From Clostridia bacterium (GTDB lineage: Bacteria; Bacillota_E; SLMV01; PUMD01), in assembly GCA_003563755.1 (NCBI GenBank), contig PWUB01000261.1, positions 1 through 6,653 on the forward strand: a stretch of 6,653 nt of DNA, read 5' to 3'. The position numbers were made by a program, and so were the translations under genes. The notes under the pieces are model-generated. The model saw nothing but the letters and a program-made list of their open reading frames with translations, searched no databases and was not told the origin of the DNA. How positions within the stretch are numbered: the stretch's first letter is position 1; each line of letters begins with the position of its first letter. Of this stretch, positions 5,930 to 6,653 are shown piece after piece.

Positions 5930-6100
5930 TTGCCCGTTTGGGCGGAGCGAGCCGGTATTGTGGGCTTTCCCAAGGTGATGATGCCGAGCACCACCCCCCT
6001 TTAACTTCGAGGGCCAGCGCATCATCGGCTGTGTGCAGGAGCTAAACCCCCACACGGTCAACAGTGCGTCCCTGACGAGGATATGTACCTGGTTTCCCTG
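5930..6100 (+). pseudogene. Possible frameshifted coding remnant, unidentified
   Basis: From 5930 one frame reads without a stop through a protein-like stretch that includes ERAGIVGFPKVMMPSTTP (codons 5945-5998), then meets TAA at 6002. The frame one base further on carries FNFEGQRIIGCVQELNPHTV and 13 more codons from 6000 to a TGA at 6098-6100. The two join smoothly if one base is dropped from the run of six C at 5994-5999, a usual place for slippage or a read error. Upstream the frame is closed by TAA at 5924-5926 and there is no start with a ribosome binding site. I do not recognise the family. It may be the relic of a gene truncated at both ends, or chance. Confidence 0.25.
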
Positions 6101-6102
6101 AT

Positions 6103-6201
6103 TCAGCCCGTTCTCACAACACTCGCTTTCTGCTGCAAATATCCCGCCACCGCATTAACCAGTCGTACTGGTGTGTCGGGAAGTGAGTAGTATATGTTCA
6201 T
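6103..6201 (-). CDS. Short ORF of 32 codons, unidentified; possible small protein or truncated gene
   Basis: ATG 6201-6199 is preceded by AGGAAGGTG five bases upstream, one of the better ribosome binding sites in the window. It encodes a 32-residue peptide starting MNIYYSLPDTPVRLV and ending in a basic tail, closed by TGA at 6103. The composition looks protein-like, with no signal peptide or membrane segment. The frame also stays open upstream to an ATG at 6357 (84 codons, GGAG eight bases ahead), but that extension is proline/glycine-rich and reads through the strong ribosome binding site, so I prefer the short form. Another short minus-strand frame (6284-6198) ends in an ATGA overlap with this start but lacks its own ribosome binding site. 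It follows the right-hand minus-strand gene by about 190 bases. It could be the surviving N-terminus of a decayed gene. Confidence 0.3.
   Translation of the reverse strand: MNIYYSLPDTPVRLVNAVAGYLQQKASVVRTG
6158..6172. repeat. 15-base inverted repeat ACCAGT-CGT-ACTGGT
   Basis: Six-base arms (6158-6163 and 6167-6172) are perfectly complementary around a three-base centre. The size and spacing would suit a dimeric regulator operator, or a tiny hairpin on either strand. It lies inside the short minus-strand ORF, which argues slightly against an operator if that ORF is real. Confidence 0.35.
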
Positions 6202-6393
6202 GTTCGCACCTTCCTGCAGTAAATTGATGCCTGGCTGTATCCCGGGCCGGCCTGGATGCGGTGGAGTTGGACCTTCTCCTCCATGTGCGAGTGGCGCGCT
6301 GCTCAGTAACGCAGATTTCAAAGGAGTGAGATCACTGGTTCCCATCGCCCTCCCCATTTTTCGTACTCCACACTCACACCATCTCCAGGGTCC

Positions 6394-6653
6394 TCACAGG
6401 CTGACGGTCATTTCATCGCTGCCGCTTCGCTGTCCGCAGGCGGCAACGGTCACCTGGGCACCCGCAGAAAGCCCCTCAATCGTCCACCTCACCCGCTTCG
6501 CCCTGGATGATGGGTCATCGCCACCTCGATACGGTCGACCCGAGGTGGAGGCGTATCCCTGCAGATGTCCGATTTCACGCTCTACTCCCCCGGTCAGCAG
6601 AGTGGCACCCTCCGGAAGGACTATCCGGGCCGTCACCGGGTCCACTATGTCCA
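6394..6653 (-). CDS. C-terminal part of a larger protein, possibly the tail domain of an M14-type metallocarboxypeptidase
   Basis: The minus-strand frame is open from the right edge to TGA at 6396-6394 and shows 85 residues (first complete codons Asp-Ile-Val-Asp-Pro). The GTG at 6645-6643 has no ribosome binding site and is internal. The segment reads like a beta-sandwich: ARIVLPEGATLLTGG, then EIGHLQGYAS, a glycine-rich turn, then KRVRWTIEG and a final strand pair ending GSDEMTVSL. From memory, the order P-E-G-A-x-L, E-x-G-H-L-x-G, R-V-x-W-x-x-x-G, G-x-x-V-T-V, then a turn and T-V-x-L is common at the end of large bacterial M14 zinc carboxypeptidases. The catalytic domain would lie to the right, so this call is tentative. 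No zinc-binding residues are visible here. It converges with the permease operon. Confidence 0.55.
   Translation of the reverse strand, partial: DIVDPVTARIVLPEGATLLTGGVEREIGHLQGYASTSGRPYRGGDDPSSRAKRVRWTIEGLSAGAQVTVAACGQRSGSDEMTVSL

Larger units (their letters stand above)
5889..6393. other. About 500 bases without a firm gene
   Basis: The stretch lies between the end of the plus-strand permease operon and the end of a minus-strand gene entering from the right, so it should hold a convergent termination zone. I see only short four-base-pair hairpins after the permease stop (GCCC/GGGC at 5932-5935 with 5940-5943; TGGG/CCCA at 5961-5964 with 5969-5972), with loops GTTT and CTTT and no good T-run. 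It also holds a possible frameshifted coding remnant on the + strand (about 5930-6100), a short minus-strand ORF (6103-6201) and a 15-base palindrome (6158-6172). No tRNA, rRNA, insertion sequence or CRISPR repeat is apparent. Confidence 0.5.

Noticed and set aside
5932..5972. Intrinsic terminator after permease 2
   Set aside because: Only two four-base-pair stems are present and neither is followed by a run of T.
5776..6045. 89-codon + strand frame running past the permease 2 stop
   Set aside because: It overlaps the end of permease 2 in another frame, has no ribosome binding site and shows no family likeness.
6202..6357. Upstream extension of the short minus-strand ORF to ATG 6357
   Set aside because: The added segment is Pro/Gly-rich and reads through the strong ribosome binding site of ATG 6201; only a weak GGAG precedes ATG 6357. 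Kept as an alternative in the ORF entry.
6643..6645. GTG as the start of the right-hand minus-strand gene
   Set aside because: No ribosome binding site; the frame stays open to the edge and the segment looks like a C-terminal domain of a longer protein.

Overview
The window is GC-rich (about 60% by eye; not computed) and reads as ordinary bacterial accessory or metabolic chromosome. The genes have strong purine-rich ribosome binding sites ending in GGTG(A), frequent AGG arginine and ATA isoleucine codons, GTG as well as ATG starts, and overlapping stop/start junctions. Nothing here (no rRNA, tRNA or marker gene) fixes the taxon. A GC-rich Firmicute, a synergistete-like bacterium or even an archaeon would fit.

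Layout. (1) 1-871, minus strand: the first 290 residues of a fold-type I, class V PLP enzyme of the cysteine desulfurase / selenocysteine lyase group, running off the left edge. No open frame of that length is visible on the + strand here except antisense shadows. (2) 872-1085: a divergent control region with several inverted repeats. (3) 1086-2806, plus strand: a two-gene operon with a 4-base overlap, encoding the large and small subunits of an aconitase-superfamily hydro-lyase of the LeuC/LeuD type. The [4Fe-4S] cysteines and most catalytic residues are kept. The small subunit has lost the Arg of the near-universal Gly-Ser-Ser-Arg-Glu motif, and it has a very basic loop where the family normally carries its substrate-reading segment, so its substrate is probably not 3-isopropylmalate. 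(4) 2807-3007: an intergenic stretch with an AT-rich patch and a perfect 13-bp hairpin with a UNCG-type loop. (5) 3008-5888, plus strand: two overlapping FtsX/MacB-type ABC permease genes. No ATPase gene is present in the window. (6) 5889-6393: about 500 bases without a firm gene, holding a possible frameshifted coding remnant on the + strand and a 32-codon minus-strand ORF with a good ribosome binding site. (7) 6394-6653, minus strand: the C-terminal 85 residues of a larger protein, resembling the beta-rich tail of some M14-type metallocarboxypeptidases.

How the parts may work together. The LeuCD-like pair and the divergent PLP enzyme share one control region and could belong to one small metabolic pathway, for example modification of a hydroxy-acid or a sulfur/amino-acid derivative; this is inference from position only. 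The permease pair has its own leader hairpin and is probably a separate transcription unit forming the membrane part of a type VII (mechanotransmission or lipoprotein/peptide-handling) ABC system whose ATPase lies elsewhere. The most interesting point is the altered active site of the LeuCD-like dehydratase.
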